DNA from: Photobacterium sanctipauli
Lineage (GTDB): Bacteria; Pseudomonadota; Gammaproteobacteria; Enterobacterales; Vibrionaceae
Length of the DNA: 64,000 nt
Direction: 5' to 3'
Assembly: GCF_003026495.1 (NCBI RefSeq)
Contig: NZ_PYMA01000001.1
Location: 62,001 to 126,000, forward strand
The position numbers were made by a program, and so were the translations under genes. The notes under the pieces are model-generated. The model ran no database searches, had not been told where the DNA came from, and worked only from the letters and a program-made list of their open reading frames with translations. Of this stretch, positions 46,579 through 56,464 are shown in pieces; the stretch's first letter is position 1; each line of letters opens with the position of its first letter.

Positions 46579-46959
46579 CTAACGCTCCACATCCTTGTTT
46601 AAGCCATTTGTTTGTTTAAATGCTGCAACGCTACCCATCACCTTGCCTTGAAAGCCGTAAATGGTTTGCGTCCCGCCGAAACTCACTAATTCAACCGTTC
46701 GGCTTTGGCCTGGCTCAAAGCGTGTTGCTGTTCCGGCTGCAATGTTTAAGCGAAAGCCAAGAGTGGCATCCCGGTCGAAATGCAATGCGTCATTCACTTC
46801 ATAGAAGTGGTAGTGAGACCCAATTTGAATTGGGCGGTCGCCATGGTTTTCAACTTTTACTGACACTGTCGGCATACCGACATTTAATTCAATGTCCCCA
46901 ACCGCAGACTGCAATTCGCCAGGAATCATTGGGCACGTTTGTTCACTTGTCCTTGTCAT
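46579..46959 (-). CDS. ureB: Urease beta subunit
   Basis: Structural subunit of 126 residues, slightly longer than usual because the ATG at 46959 (AAGGA 7 nt upstream) adds ten residues before the common MIPGEL start. It keeps the family features [17 protein letters not shown] and [16 protein letters not shown]. It lies between ureA and ureC. Confidence 0.96.
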   Translation of the reverse strand: MTRTSEQTCPMIPGELQSAVGDIELNVGMPTVSVKVENHGDRPIQIGSHYHFYEVNDALHFDRDATLGFRLNIAAGTATRFEPGQSRTVELVSFGGTQTIYGFQGKVMGSVAAFKQTNGLNKDVER

Positions 46960-46976
46960 CGTTATGTCCTTAGCAG

Positions 46977-47279
46977 CTATACAATGGGATCGTGGACAGT
47001 AACGAGCTTGGTGCCATCGGGAAAAGTAGCTTCCACTTGCACATCGTGGATCATGGCAGGTACGCCTTCCATGACATCATCAACCCCGAGAATAGTCCGA
47101 CCTAAATCCATCAGTTCAACCACGGTCTTCCCTTCCCGCGCACCTTCCATAATGGCAGCGCTAATCAAGGCGACCGACTCGGGGTAGTTCAGTTTTAGTC
47201 CTTTCTCTTTTCTTCTTTCAGCCAACAACGCTGCCGTAAATAGCAACAGCTTATCTTTTTCTCTCGGTGTTAATTCCAT
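46977..47279 (-). CDS. ureA: Urease gamma subunit
   Basis: A 100-residue subunit starting [20 protein letters not shown], with [15 protein letters not shown] and [20 protein letters not shown]. It is separate from ureB, as in Klebsiella and vibrios, rather than fused. Confidence 0.97.
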   Translation of the reverse strand: MELTPREKDKLLLFTAALLAERRKEKGLKLNYPESVALISAAIMEGAREGKTVVELMDLGRTILGVDDVMEGVPAMIHDVQVEATFPDGTKLVTVHDPIV

Positions 47280-47309
47280 TTACTCTTTTGCTCCTTCAGC
47301 ACCGTATTC

Positions 47310-48275
47310 TTATGTTGCCCATATCCGTGGGGCACTTGGCTCTTCATCGAACCATTCTTGCCTTGCGGCTTGCCATACTTGGGTAAACAACTGCATGATT
47401 TCCTCGCTGTTATTTGCCAAAGCCCGTACCGCCAGTACGCGATGCTTGCCTGATAACGAGGTGATTTCACTCACCCCTGCCACGCCATGTGCACTGTTTA
47501 GGAATGTTTTATTCCTATTAAGCAACTCCTGTACCAAAGTGCATAGGTTTTCAGATCCACCTGTAATAAAAAGCGAACCAATCATTGAATAACCGCGTAA
47601 TCCGGCGCTTCCTTGGTGTAAATCTCCACCTTGAACATTTAATTGTTCCGCCAATACCAGCTCATTACCTACCTTTAATCGGGTACAACCGACAACGCTC
47701 CCCATTTTGAAGCCCTCTTTTAGTGCAGGCCGTCCAAAACAGTGCATTTCCCAACCGATAAATCGGCCACCCTCTTCTATCTCAATCTCCGTATCCATTC
47801 GCACATTGGCATCGGGAAAATAGATGTTTTCTTGAGGGAGCCACTCCAGCATCGCACCTGTGGCAACATGAAGTTGTTGTTTTTGATAGGCATAAACACC
47901 TTCCGAGCGATAGAACTTTGTTGCCCCCGGCGTTGTCACCAAGGCTTGTGCTTCGGCCTCCACCTTGGTACTAATCAGCAATTTGTCACCACCAACCACG
48001 CCACCAGGTGGGTGCAATAAGTACACATGACAAATGCCACCTTCAGGGTACAGCGGCCGTTGCACCGCTAAGGGCCCGTGCTGTTTGCGGTGCTTAAGGT
48101 GGGTCTTATTGCTAGTGCCATTACCCGCAGGGGCAAAACCCAGCTCTAGCGATGCACGCCAGCCGGACTGCTGTTCTAAGTCAGCAGCTTCCGGCTTGCT
48201 TGTTACCGCAGCAATTTTAGGTTCGGAGGTAGGGCTAATTGGTCGTTCAACATCAAGGGCAACATCAACACTCAT
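47310..48275 (-). CDS. ureD: Urease accessory protein UreD
   Basis: Scaffold on which UreF and UreG assemble on apo-urease; 321 residues. Recognisable parts are the LLHPPGGVVGGDKL motif and TPGATKFYRSEG. The N-terminal ~35 residues before GWRASLELGFAP are not conserved. Its ATG overlaps the urtE stop codon (ATGA), so the permease and urease parts are one transcript. Confidence 0.95.
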   Translation of the reverse strand: MSVDVALDVERPISPTSEPKIAAVTSKPEAADLEQQSGWRASLELGFAPAGNGTSNKTHLKHRKQHGPLAVQRPLYPEGGICHVYLLHPPGGVVGGDKLLISTKVEAEAQALVTTPGATKFYRSEGVYAYQKQQLHVATGAMLEWLPQENIYFPDANVRMDTEIEIEEGGRFIGWEMHCFGRPALKEGFKMGSVVGCTRLKVGNELVLAEQLNVQGGDLHQGSAGLRGYSMIGSLFITGGSENLCTLVQELLNRNKTFLNSAHGVAGVSEITSLSGKHRVLAVRALANNSEEIMQLFTQVWQAARQEWFDEEPSAPRIWAT

Positions 48276-48967
48276 ACCGTGAGGTACTCCTTTACTAACT
48301 GGTCAGAAAGATCATCCATTTCACCGTTGGCAACAACCCTTCCCCGATCCATCAGGCAAAAGTTATCGCCAACCTTTCTAGCAAAAGGCAATTTCTGTTC
48401 CACAAGTAACACGGTCAGCCCTAATTCTTGATTGAGCTTACGAATAATATCCCCTATTTCTTGCACGATATTGGGCTGGATCCCCTCTGTTGGCTCATCA
48501 AGAATTAACAAGCTTGGGTTAATCACCAATGCCCTTCCGATAGCCAGCTGCTGTTGCTGACCACCAGAAAGATCCCCCCCACGACGGTGACGCATTTCTT
48601 TCAGCACGGGAAACAACGAATAGATCAGTTCAGGGATCTTGCGATCCCCTCTTTTACGAATCGGCAGGCCAATCTGTAAGTTTTCTTCAACGGTGAGCAA
48701 AGGGAAAATTTGCCGGCCCTGGGGGACATAGCCAATGCCATGCCGAGGACGACTCTCTGCCGAATGAGACGCGATATTCTCGCCATTAACGACAATCTCC
48801 CCATCCTTTATAGTTTGCAGCCCCATGATGCACTGTAACAACGTTGTTTTACCGACTCCGTTGCGACCCATAAGTACGGTGCATTTCCCTTCATGTATTG
48901 ATAAATCCAAGTCCCACAAAGTATGGCTCTGCCCGTAAAATTGATTCAGTCCTTTGATTGCTAACAT
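48272..48967 (-). CDS. urtE: Urea ABC transporter ATPase UrtE
   Basis: One of two ATPases that power high-affinity urea uptake; 231 residues, LivF-like. Walker A GRNGVGKTTLL, signature LSGGQQQQLAIGRAL and Walker B LLILDEPTEGIQPN are present. It starts 2 nt after urtD and overlaps ureD by 4 nt. Confidence 0.94.
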   Translation of the reverse strand: MLAIKGLNQFYGQSHTLWDLDLSIHEGKCTVLMGRNGVGKTTLLQCIMGLQTIKDGEIVVNGENIASHSAESRPRHGIGYVPQGRQIFPLLTVEENLQIGLPIRKRGDRKIPELIYSLFPVLKEMRHRRGGDLSGGQQQQLAIGRALVINPSLLILDEPTEGIQPNIVQEIGDIIRKLNQELGLTVLLVEQKLPFARKVGDNFCLMDRGRVVANGEMDDLSDQLVKEYLTV

Positions 48968-48969
48968 GA

Positions 48970-49803
48970 TTATTCTCCGAGATAGACTTCTTTAACTTTT
49001 GGGTTGGATTGAATGTCGCTCATATTGCCTTCAGCCAATACATGTCCTTGGTGAAGTACGGTGACGGTAGAAGCGATTGAACGGACGAAGTCCATATCAT
49101 GTTCAACTACCACCACAGAATGCTCCCCGGTCAAAGAGTTAAGCAACTCGGCCGTGCGATCCATTTCTTGGTGAGTCATACCAGCAACAGGCTCATCCAC
49201 CAGCAAAAGCTTTGGCTTTTGCATCAAGAGCATGCCAATTTCCAGCCACTGCTTTTGGCCATGAGATAAATTGCCGGCCATCAATTGGGCATGGTCTTGC
49301 AAGCCGATCAATGCCATTACTCGTTGGATTTCATCTTGCTGCTCGCCATTGAGCGTGGCGCGGAATACCCCCCAGACACTGCGTACCCCGGTCATTGCCA
49401 ATTCCAGGTTATGCCAAACCGACAGGCACTCGAATACCGTTGGCTTTTGGAACTTACGCCCTATGCCGATATTCGCAATCTCGGCCTCATCCATCTTCAA
49501 CAAATTGATCTTTGACCCTAACCAAACTTGGCCCGTGTCTGGGCGTGTTTTGCCTGTAATGATGTCCATCATGGTGGTTTTACCCGCCCCATTCGGACCA
49601 ATGATGCAGCGCAGCTCGCCTTCACGAATATAGAGATTCAAGTCGTTGATGGCTTTAAAGCCATCAAAGGTTTTATTGACCCCTTCTAAATACAACAACA
49701 CGTTGTGGCGAGTATCTATCAAAGGGTTTTCTTGCGGCTTAAGAAAATCAAACACCTGCTCACGATTAACAAACTGACTTACAGAATGGCTTATTGCGTT
49801 CAT
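48970..49803 (-). CDS. urtD: Urea ABC transporter ATPase UrtD
   Basis: LivG-like ATPase of 277 residues: Walker A GPNGAGKTTMMD, signature LSHGQKQWLEIGMLL, Walker B LLLVDEPVAGMTHQE. An N-terminal stretch of about 35 residues precedes the ATPase core. Its start overlaps the urtC stop by 4 nt. Confidence 0.94.
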   Translation of the reverse strand: MNAISHSVSQFVNREQVFDFLKPQENPLIDTRHNVLLYLEGVNKTFDGFKAINDLNLYIREGELRCIIGPNGAGKTTMMDIITGKTRPDTGQVWLGSKINLLKMDEAEIANIGIGRKFQKPTVFECLSVWHNLELAMTGVRSVWGVFRATLNGEQQDEIQRVMALIGLQDHAQLMAGNLSHGQKQWLEIGMLLMQKPKLLLVDEPVAGMTHQEMDRTAELLNSLTGEHSVVVVEHDMDFVRSIASTVTVLHQGHVLAEGNMSDIQSNPKVKEVYLGE

Positions 49804-50909
49804 GCTGTGGCCTCCTTCTCTTCAGCCCTATCCTTTTTGATACTTTCAAACAGCCCAATCACACCTTTAGGCAAGAAGATGGTGGCCAAGACAAACAAGC
49901 TGCCCAACACAAACAGCCAAACTTCGGGAAATTCGATAGTGAACCAGCTCTTGGCATAATTGATAAGCAAGGCACCAACCACTGCACCGAACAAGGTTGC
50001 ACGCCCTCCTAGTGCTACCCACACCACCACTTCAATGGAGTTAAGCGGCGCAAATTCCCCAGGGTTGATAATGCCTACTTGCGGGACATACAAGGCACCA
50101 GCAATACCTGCAATCACTGCCGATAACACAAAGATCCACAGCTTGAATTTATCAACGTTATAGCCAATAAACCGTACTCGCGATTCAGCATCACGGGTTG
50201 CCACCGCCACTTTACCCAACCGGCTGGCAATCACTGCCCGGCATACTAAATAGCTCGCCATGAGTGCGATAACAGTGGCAACGAACAGGCCAATGCGAGT
50301 CGACTGTGCTTGCAAGCTAAAACCAATAATTTCCTTAAAATCGGTTAAGCCGTTATTTCCTCCAAAGCCCATCTCATTTCGGAAGAAAGCCAGCATCAGC
50401 GCAAACGTCAACGCCTGCGTCATAATCGACAAATACACGCCTGAAACACGGGAGCGGAATGCAAGATAACCAAACACCCAAGCCAGCACGCCCGGCACTA
50501 GCACTACCATAAGGCAAGCAAACCAGAACAGATCAAAGCCATGCCAAAACCAAGGCAGCTCTTTCCAATTCAAGAACACCATAAAGTCAGGTAAGAGTGG
50601 ATCGCCATACACCCCACGATCGCCGACTTGGCGCATCAGGTACATGCCCATGGCATAGCCGCCCAAGGCGAAAAAGGCACCATGACCCAAACTTAGAATC
50701 CCCAAGTATCCCCAAACAAGATCAACCGCCATCGCCAGCAAGGCATAGGTCAGGTATTTCCCCAATAACGAGATAGTGTAAGTTTCGACATGCAGGAAAT
50801 GCCCTTGCGGTACCAGCAAGTTAAGTGCAGGAATAAGAAAGCCTGCGACCAATAGCAGTGACAACATGACTTGGCCGCCACGATCATCTTTTAAAATTGA
50901 GCGGAACAT
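49800..50909 (-). CDS. urtC: Urea ABC transporter permease UrtC
   Basis: LivM-like inner-membrane permease of 369 residues with about ten hydrophobic segments and the signature region WGYLGILSLGHGAFFALGGY. It pairs with UrtB to form the channel. It starts 3 nt after urtB. Confidence 0.94.
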   Translation of the reverse strand: MFRSILKDDRGGQVMLSLLLVAGFLIPALNLLVPQGHFLHVETYTISLLGKYLTYALLAMAVDLVWGYLGILSLGHGAFFALGGYAMGMYLMRQVGDRGVYGDPLLPDFMVFLNWKELPWFWHGFDLFWFACLMVVLVPGVLAWVFGYLAFRSRVSGVYLSIMTQALTFALMLAFFRNEMGFGGNNGLTDFKEIIGFSLQAQSTRIGLFVATVIALMASYLVCRAVIASRLGKVAVATRDAESRVRFIGYNVDKFKLWIFVLSAVIAGIAGALYVPQVGIINPGEFAPLNSIEVVVWVALGGRATLFGAVVGALLINYAKSWFTIEFPEVWLFVLGSLFVLATIFLPKGVIGLFESIKKDRAEEKEATA

Positions 50910-50912
50910 CGG

Positions 50913-52616
50913 TTAGCCCTCCACCGCACGGCCACGCTGTGGGAATAGTCCACGGGGGCGTTTTTGAATAAAGAGAATAATGAAAACCAGCACCAGTATT
51001 TTTGCCAACACCGCACCAGCCCATGGTTCAAGTAGTTTGTTGAACATGCCTAGGCTCAAGCCTGCCACCAGGGTTCCCCATAAATTGCCAACACCACCGA
51101 ACACCACAACCATGAAAGAGTCGATAATATAGCTTTGCCCCATATTCGGACCGACGTTGGTCAATTGTGATAAAGCCACACCAGCAACACCCGCCACACC
51201 AGAGCCCAAGCCAAATGTCATCGCATCGACCCACTCAGAACGTACGCCCATCGCTTTCGCCATCGCACGGTTTTGCGACACGGCACGCACCTGCAAACCC
51301 AGAGGTGTTTTCTTCAATACCAATACCAAGGCAGTAAATACAAACAGGCAAAAAATGATGATGTAGAGTCGGTTATAGGTTAGGGACAACATTGGATTAA
51401 TCTCCAACATCCCCGTCATCCAATCAGGTGTGCTTACCGAACGGTTTAATGGCGAGAAAATGGTTCGAACGGCTTGCTGCAAAATGAGGCTGATACCAAA
51501 TGTAGCCAATAAGGTTTCCAACGGACGGCCATATAAGAAGCGGATCACCCCTCGCTCAATCGCTATCCCCACCAAGCCTGAGACCACAAACGCCACGGGA
51601 ATCGAAAGCACCAAAGAAAGGCCGATTTGGTTAGGGAGTAACTGCTGCATAACATAGGTGGTATACGCCCCTAGCATGATCAGCTCTCCGTGCGCCATAT
51701 TGATCACGCCCATCACACCAAAGGTAATCGCCAAGCCTATTCCCGCGAGCACCAACACCGATCCCAAGCTCAAGCCAAAAAACAGGGTTTCAGCAACGTT
51801 ATACACCCGCTGACTCTGCTCGTAACTTGCAACCGCTTGTTCAAGCTCTTTAACCAAAACGGTATCAGGGCTTGCTTTGGCCAGCTCCACATCCAGCGCC
51901 GAGTTGATTGCCCTGAATACACTAGGCTCCAATGAATCTGACAGGGTTTCGATGGCTTGGAGTCGTAGCGTCGAGTCATCAGATTCCAACGGCTCCCTTG
52001 TTAACCGATCCATTGCAAGTATCAACGCCAAATAGTCTTTTACTTGTTCGGAAGTCTCTTTTGGGTAAGCCTCTTCAACAAGGCTAATCACGGCATCACT
52101 ACTATTCCCCAGCAAGCGCTTTGCAGCGCTTAACCGCTCAGCGTCCGATTCAGCACTCAGCTCGATCTTGGCAATACCGATACGGATAGTTGAGCGCAGG
52201 CGGTTATTCAGCCCGACTTTACGAAAATCACGTTTATTGTCGATAACCACCTGGCTGTTGTCGAACAACCGAGTAGCAGTGTCGCCTTGTTTCAATTGCT
52301 CAATAAAAAATAGCTGGTTGTTTTTTCGGTGATAAAAAACGTCCCCAGCTATCAAACCTTTAAGCAAAGTAGCAGTTTGCGATGGTTGAGCGTGGATCAC
52401 CCACTCAATCGCTTGCTGCTTTTTGGTGAAGTTGCGTTGAGAAAGTTGTTTTTCAACGCTTTGAAAATCGTTAACAGCGGCATAAGAAAAGAAAGGAAAT
52501 AAACCAACCATACAAAGCGCAGCTAGCAATAGTGCAGGAAACTGCAAGGTCTTTATTGCCCTGCGATATTTTGGCATCACCCCAAAAAGGCAGTACCAAT
52601 TATTCATTATCATCAT
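50913..52616 (-). CDS. urtB: Urea ABC transporter permease UrtB
   Basis: LivH-like permease of 567 residues. It carries a signal-like helix (~23-45), a periplasmic helical domain (~50-280) typical of UrtB, then the permease part with GVMGVINMAHGELIMLGAYT and VFGGVGNLWGTLVAG. Start uncertain: the first ATGs (52616, 52613) have GGAAG nearby, while the ATG at 52577 gives a more usual signal start. Confidence 0.92.
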   Translation of the reverse strand: MMIMNNWYCLFGVMPKYRRAIKTLQFPALLLAALCMVGLFPFFSYAAVNDFQSVEKQLSQRNFTKKQQAIEWVIHAQPSQTATLLKGLIAGDVFYHRKNNQLFFIEQLKQGDTATRLFDNSQVVIDNKRDFRKVGLNNRLRSTIRIGIAKIELSAESDAERLSAAKRLLGNSSDAVISLVEEAYPKETSEQVKDYLALILAMDRLTREPLESDDSTLRLQAIETLSDSLEPSVFRAINSALDVELAKASPDTVLVKELEQAVASYEQSQRVYNVAETLFFGLSLGSVLVLAGIGLAITFGVMGVINMAHGELIMLGAYTTYVMQQLLPNQIGLSLVLSIPVAFVVSGLVGIAIERGVIRFLYGRPLETLLATFGISLILQQAVRTIFSPLNRSVSTPDWMTGMLEINPMLSLTYNRLYIIIFCLFVFTALVLVLKKTPLGLQVRAVSQNRAMAKAMGVRSEWVDAMTFGLGSGVAGVAGVALSQLTNVGPNMGQSYIIDSFMVVVFGGVGNLWGTLVAGLSLGMFNKLLEPWAGAVLAKILVLVFIILFIQKRPRGLFPQRGRAVEG

Positions 52617-52642
52617 TTATCTTCCATGAAAGCAGGTAACGG

Positions 52643-52712
52643 AAACACCCTTTCGCGGCGCTTACAGCAATACCATTTAAAACAGTATTAGATGCAGCGC
52701 CGAAAGTGGTTT
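52643..52712 (-). terminator. Large stem-loop between urtA and urtB
   Basis: The arms around CTTTCGCGGCGCT (52650-52662) and AGCGCCGAAAG (52696-52706) pair with one bulge. Flanking bases (AAACACC/GGTTT side) pair partly, and a small inner stem AATAC/GTATT sits inside. Such structures after a binding-protein gene often stabilise its mRNA or partly stop transcription, giving more UrtA than permease. Confidence 0.6.
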
Positions 52713-52791
52713 ACATAACTAATTCACATTCAACCGATTAAGGTATATTCGATCGACCTTGGTAAACTCGATCTATCTTGATAGTTTCTAC

Positions 52792-54078
52792 CTATTTAGC
52801 GCCGGCACACTTACCCGTCACAACGTTAAAGCTGCCGCACTCTAGGGGCTTAAGCCAGCTTGCGTACAAGTCTTTTGACCCTGGTAGATAGCTAGACCAA
52901 GCGTCACCGGCCACAACGCCGGTTGTTTCCCAAACTACGTCAAACTGGCCGTCTTCCTGAATTTCGCCCAACAAGACAGGCTTGGTGATATGGTGGTTTG
53001 GCATCATGGTTGCGTAGCCACCGGTTAGGTTGGGTACGGTCACACCAATAATGGCTTGCTGAATAGCATCGGAATCTGTCGTCCCGGCCTTCTCAACGGC
53101 TTGCGCCCACATGTTAAAGCCAATGTAGCTGGCTTCCATCGGGTCGTTGGTGACTCGGTTGTCGTCTTTGATAAACGTCTGCCACTTCTCGACAAAGTCT
53201 AGGTTCTCGTCGGTATCGACGCTCATGAAGTAGTTCCATGCGGCCAGGTGCCCCACCAAGGCCGAGGTATCCATACCTGATAGTTCTTCTTCACCCACCG
53301 AGAACGCGACGACAGGAATGTCTTCAGCCGAGACCCCTTGAGAAGCGAGTTCTTTATAGAAAGGGACATTGGCATCACCATTGATGGTCGATACCACAGC
53401 GGTCTTCTTACCTGTCGCACCAAACTTCTTGATATCAGATACAATTGACTGCCAATCTGAATGACCAAATGGCGTGTAGTTAATCATGATGTCGCTCTTC
53501 GCAACACCTTTAGACTCGAGATAGGCTTCTAGGATCTTGTTGGTAGTACGCGGATAGACATAATCCGTCCCCGCTAATACCCAACGTTCTACTTCCAACT
53601 CATTCATGAGGTAATCAACGGCAGGGATGGCCTGTTGGTTTGGCGCTGCACCGGTGTAGAACACGTTCTTGGAAGATTCTTCCCCTTCGTACTGCACCGG
53701 ATAGAACAACAAGCCGTTCAGTTCCTCAAACACAGGCAACATGGATTTACGTGATACCGAGGTCCAGCCACCGAAAACCACATCCACTTTTTCTTTCTCA
53801 ATGAGCTCTCGGGCTTTTTCAGCAAATAGCGGCCAATTAGAAGCCGGGTCGACCACCACGGCCTCCAATTTCTTACCTAGCAGGCCGCCTTTTTCATTTT
53901 GATCTTCAACCAGCATAAGAATGGTATCTTTCAACGTGGTTTCACTGATTGCCATGGTGCCAGAAAGGGAATGAAGTACCCCAACCTTAATTGTTTCTTC
54001 AGCGGCGTAAGCCGGCAGCGTGCCCATTAACGATGCTACCGCACCCACCAAAACACCTTTAAAAGCCTTTTTAGACAT
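52792..54078 (-). CDS. urtA: Urea ABC transporter substrate-binding protein
   Basis: Periplasmic urea-binding protein of 428 residues. It has a signal peptide (MSKKAFKGVLVGAVASLMGT... ending AYAA) and the Leu/Ile/Val-type binding fold with IKVGVLHSLSGTMAISE at the start, GGWTSVSRKSMLPVFEE, FYPVQYEGEESSKNVFYTG and NHHITKPVLLGEI. AAGGAG is 9 nt before the ATG at 54078; a longer frame to 54132 has no such site. It is the first gene of the 13-gene operon and is preceded by a sigma-54 promoter. Confidence 0.95.
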   Translation of the reverse strand: MSKKAFKGVLVGAVASLMGTLPAYAAEETIKVGVLHSLSGTMAISETTLKDTILMLVEDQNEKGGLLGKKLEAVVVDPASNWPLFAEKARELIEKEKVDVVFGGWTSVSRKSMLPVFEELNGLLFYPVQYEGEESSKNVFYTGAAPNQQAIPAVDYLMNELEVERWVLAGTDYVYPRTTNKILEAYLESKGVAKSDIMINYTPFGHSDWQSIVSDIKKFGATGKKTAVVSTINGDANVPFYKELASQGVSAEDIPVVAFSVGEEELSGMDTSALVGHLAAWNYFMSVDTDENLDFVEKWQTFIKDDNRVTNDPMEASYIGFNMWAQAVEKAGTTDSDAIQQAIIGVTVPNLTGGYATMMPNHHITKPVLLGEIQEDGQFDVVWETTGVVAGDAWSSYLPGSKDLYASWLKPLECGSFNVVTGKCAGAK

Positions 54079-54123
54079 ACCTGTATGCTCCTTGCAAATA
54101 ACTAAGTCGTTGTTTGTATACAG

Positions 54124-54140
54124 AGCAAGCATCGCGCCAA
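54124..54140 (-). promoter_or_regulatory. Sigma-54 promoter of the urt-ure operon
   Basis: Reading on the minus strand, TTGGCGCGATGCTTGCT matches the TGGCACG-N4-TTGCW consensus: GG and GC are exactly 10 nt apart, as required. The start of transcription would fall near 54113, about 35 nt before the urtA ATG. Confidence 0.8.
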
Positions 54141-54563
54141 GTCATTAATTAATTCCTCACTGCTTCAATAATGATTAAGTTTCAATTAGTTAAGATAGCC
54201 AGCAGCAAAAAGACGATGATATTGAAGAAGGCAGCCCAGTAAACATGAAGGTGCAGGCTCATTAATTTGGTGCATATCTTAGTAGACACGCTGCACACAT
54301 TTAAGGCGTGGCATGAGTGCAATGCACTAGATCGGGCCAAACATCACCACCTATACCCAAAGTAGCTTGGGTATATAACCCGGATTAATCGTGGCTATCA
54401 CGCCTCTTCAACCCTGATCAGCTAATATTGCTTACAGAGCTAATACCAATTTGGATAAGTACAACAATTAGCCAACTGTGTAGCAATGCTGAACTATTGC
54501 GCTTTTTTTAAGTCAGAATTTCATATTCTGTTTTTGACTGTTTGTATTTAAAGGACAAAACCC
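54141..54563. other. Divergent regulatory gap between urtA and moxR
   Basis: No gene is seen. Besides the possible NtrC sites it contains an odd palindrome AGTGCAATGCACT (54316-54328), a hairpin TATACCCAA/TTGGGTATA (54352-54375) and an AT-rich region before moxR that should hold its promoter. The rest is unassigned. Confidence 0.5.
54250..54274 (-). promoter_or_regulatory. Possible NtrC enhancer half-sites
   Basis: Two TGCACC half-sites on the minus strand (54274-54269, the first half of TGCACCAAAT, and 54255-54250), 19 nt apart, at about -137 to -161 from the predicted sigma-54 start. Each lacks a good right half (GGTGCA), so the assignment is tentative. Confidence 0.4.
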
Positions 54564-55520
54564 ATGTTGACGTCGACCTTCCAACAACTTCAAACTTACC
54601 TGAATAGTCAGGTAATTGGTCAGCCTGCACTTGTTAAACAGTTAATGATTGCCCTACTTGCTGACGGCCACATCCTTGTAGAAGGCCCGCCAGGACTTGC
54701 CAAAACCCGTGCTGTTAAAGTGCTATCCGACTGTATCGAGGGGAGCTTCCACCGTATTCAATTTACCCCTGACCTTCTACCTGCCGACTTAACCGGTACG
54801 GATATATTCCGTCCAGAAACCGGCGAGTTTTCTTTCCAGCCAGGTCCGATTTTCAATGCCTTGATCCTGGCCGATGAAATCAACCGTGCGCCGGCCAAGG
54901 TCCAAGCCGCCATGCTTGAAGCCATGGCTGAAAAACAGATCACCGCAGGGCGTAAAACCTACCCACTGCCGGATTTATTCTTGGTAATGGCAACACAAAA
55001 CCCAATTGAGCAAGAAGGGACTTACCCACTCCCTGAAGCCCAGCTTGACCGCTTCCTGCTTCAACTCAACGTGGAATACCCTGATGCAAGCAGCGAGCTT
55101 GAAATCCTTCGCTTGAACCGCGGTGAAGCGCTGGGTGTCGAAAAAGCCGAAGCGGTACAAATTTCACAGCAAAATATCTTTGCCGCACGCAAGGCAATCC
55201 TTAACATCCATATGGCCGAAGATGTCGAGCAGTACATTATCCGACTCACCATGGCGACCCGCGAACCAACCCGTTACAGCGATGAGCTGGCTAGTTGGCT
55301 GCAAATGGGTGTCAGCCCGCGTGCAACGTTGGCGTTAGACCGTTGTGCCCGAGCCCATGCATGGCTTGATGGCCGTGATTATGTCGTGCCGGAAGACATT
55401 CAGCAGATGGCCTACCCTGTGTTGCGTCACCGCCTATTGCTTAGCTATGAAGCCCAAGCAGAAGGCATCGCTGCCGACACTATCATTTCGACTCTGATTG
55501 CTCAGGTGGCTTGCGCATGA
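54564..55520 (+). CDS. MoxR-family AAA+ ATPase
   Basis: A 318-residue AAA+ chaperone-like ATPase. Walker A is GPPGLAKT (41-48), Walker B is ILADEINRAP and sensor 1 is VMATQNPIEQEGTYPLPEAQ, which is diagnostic for MoxR proteins. It starts the six-gene operon with DUF58 and VWA proteins, with which MoxR ATPases work on membrane or periplasmic complexes. GGAC lies before the ATG. Confidence 0.92.
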   Translation: MLTSTFQQLQTYLNSQVIGQPALVKQLMIALLADGHILVEGPPGLAKTRAVKVLSDCIEGSFHRIQFTPDLLPADLTGTDIFRPETGEFSFQPGPIFNALILADEINRAPAKVQAAMLEAMAEKQITAGRKTYPLPDLFLVMATQNPIEQEGTYPLPEAQLDRFLLQLNVEYPDASSELEILRLNRGEALGVEKAEAVQISQQNIFAARKAILNIHMAEDVEQYIIRLTMATREPTRYSDELASWLQMGVSPRATLALDRCARAHAWLDGRDYVVPEDIQQMAYPVLRHRLLLSYEAQAEGIAADTIISTLIAQVACA

Positions 55521-56464
55521 CAGAAACAACGATAACGTCGCTGCTTCCTGCACACAGTGATGGCGTTAATCTTTGTCTGGCTGAGTTGCTTCTATACAAG
55601 AATCAGTCTGTGCGTTGGCTGCCGCCGGCACAGAGTGTTTGGTCACAATTAAACGGGCAACACCAAAGCCGCAAGAAAGGCAGAGGGATGAACTTCTCTG
55701 AGGTTCGCCCGTACCAAGCGGGTGATGATATCCGCGCTATTGACTGGCGCGTCACCGCAAGGACAGGAAAGACCCATACCAAGCTGTTTGATGAAGAGCG
55801 CGAACAACCGGTGATGATTTTGGTTGATCTCAGTGCCAGTATGAATTTTGGTACCCAGCTCATGTTGAAATCGGTACAAGCCGCGCATTTTACTAGCCTA
55901 TTAAGCTGGTTAGCCGTGAGCGAGCAAGATCGTATCGGTGCCATAGTCTATAACGGCCACCGCCTATTTGAATGTAAGCCAACTGCCCGCCAACAGGGTC
56001 CGCTTTCAGTGATCAATGCACTGCTTGAAGCGCATCAGTATGAAAATAGCAGTCAAACCATGCCATTCTCTCACGCACTCAAGCACTTGCACCATCTTTG
56101 CCCTAAAGGCAGCGAGATCGTGATCATCAGCGACTTCTACCAGTTACAAGAAGCGGATAAGCGCCGCTTGAGCCAGCTGCGCCAACACAACCGCATCCAG
56201 TTTGTGCAAGTATCCGATCCGCTTGAGCAAGGTCAAACCCAATTCAACGGTGTCGAATTTGTTGCCGACAGCACCCAATCTGCTTGGTTAGACTTCTCGG
56301 CCAAGAAAACCCGTGATGGGCTTAGCGAACAGTACCAACACCACCAGCAATTTATACAACGCATGTGTAAAAGCCTCGCGATGCCGCTACACCTACTCTC
56401 GGCAGCAACGCCATTGATGTCGCAGTTGGGTCACAAAGCACAAGGAGGTCGTCATGACGAATGA
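55517..56464 (+). CDS. DUF58 protein with VWA-like fold
   Basis: A 315-residue protein with the DUF58 hallmark SEVRPYQAGDDIRAIDWRVT and a metal-site-like DLSASMNFG. The ATG overlaps the moxR stop (ATGA); an upstream in-frame TTG is not needed. In MoxR operons this protein is thought to be a MoxR partner. Confidence 0.88.
   Translation: MTETTITSLLPAHSDGVNLCLAELLLYKNQSVRWLPPAQSVWSQLNGQHQSRKKGRGMNFSEVRPYQAGDDIRAIDWRVTARTGKTHTKLFDEEREQPVMILVDLSASMNFGTQLMLKSVQAAHFTSLLSWLAVSEQDRIGAIVYNGHRLFECKPTARQQGPLSVINALLEAHQYENSSQTMPFSHALKHLHHLCPKGSEIVIISDFYQLQEADKRRLSQLRQHNRIQFVQVSDPLEQGQTQFNGVEFVADSTQSAWLDFSAKKTRDGLSEQYQHHQQFIQRMCKSLAMPLHLLSAATPLMSQLGHKAQGGRHDE

Noticed and set aside
54316..54328. NtrC site AGTGCAATGCACT
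   Set aside because: It is palindromic but lacks the spacing and flanks of the NtrC consensus.
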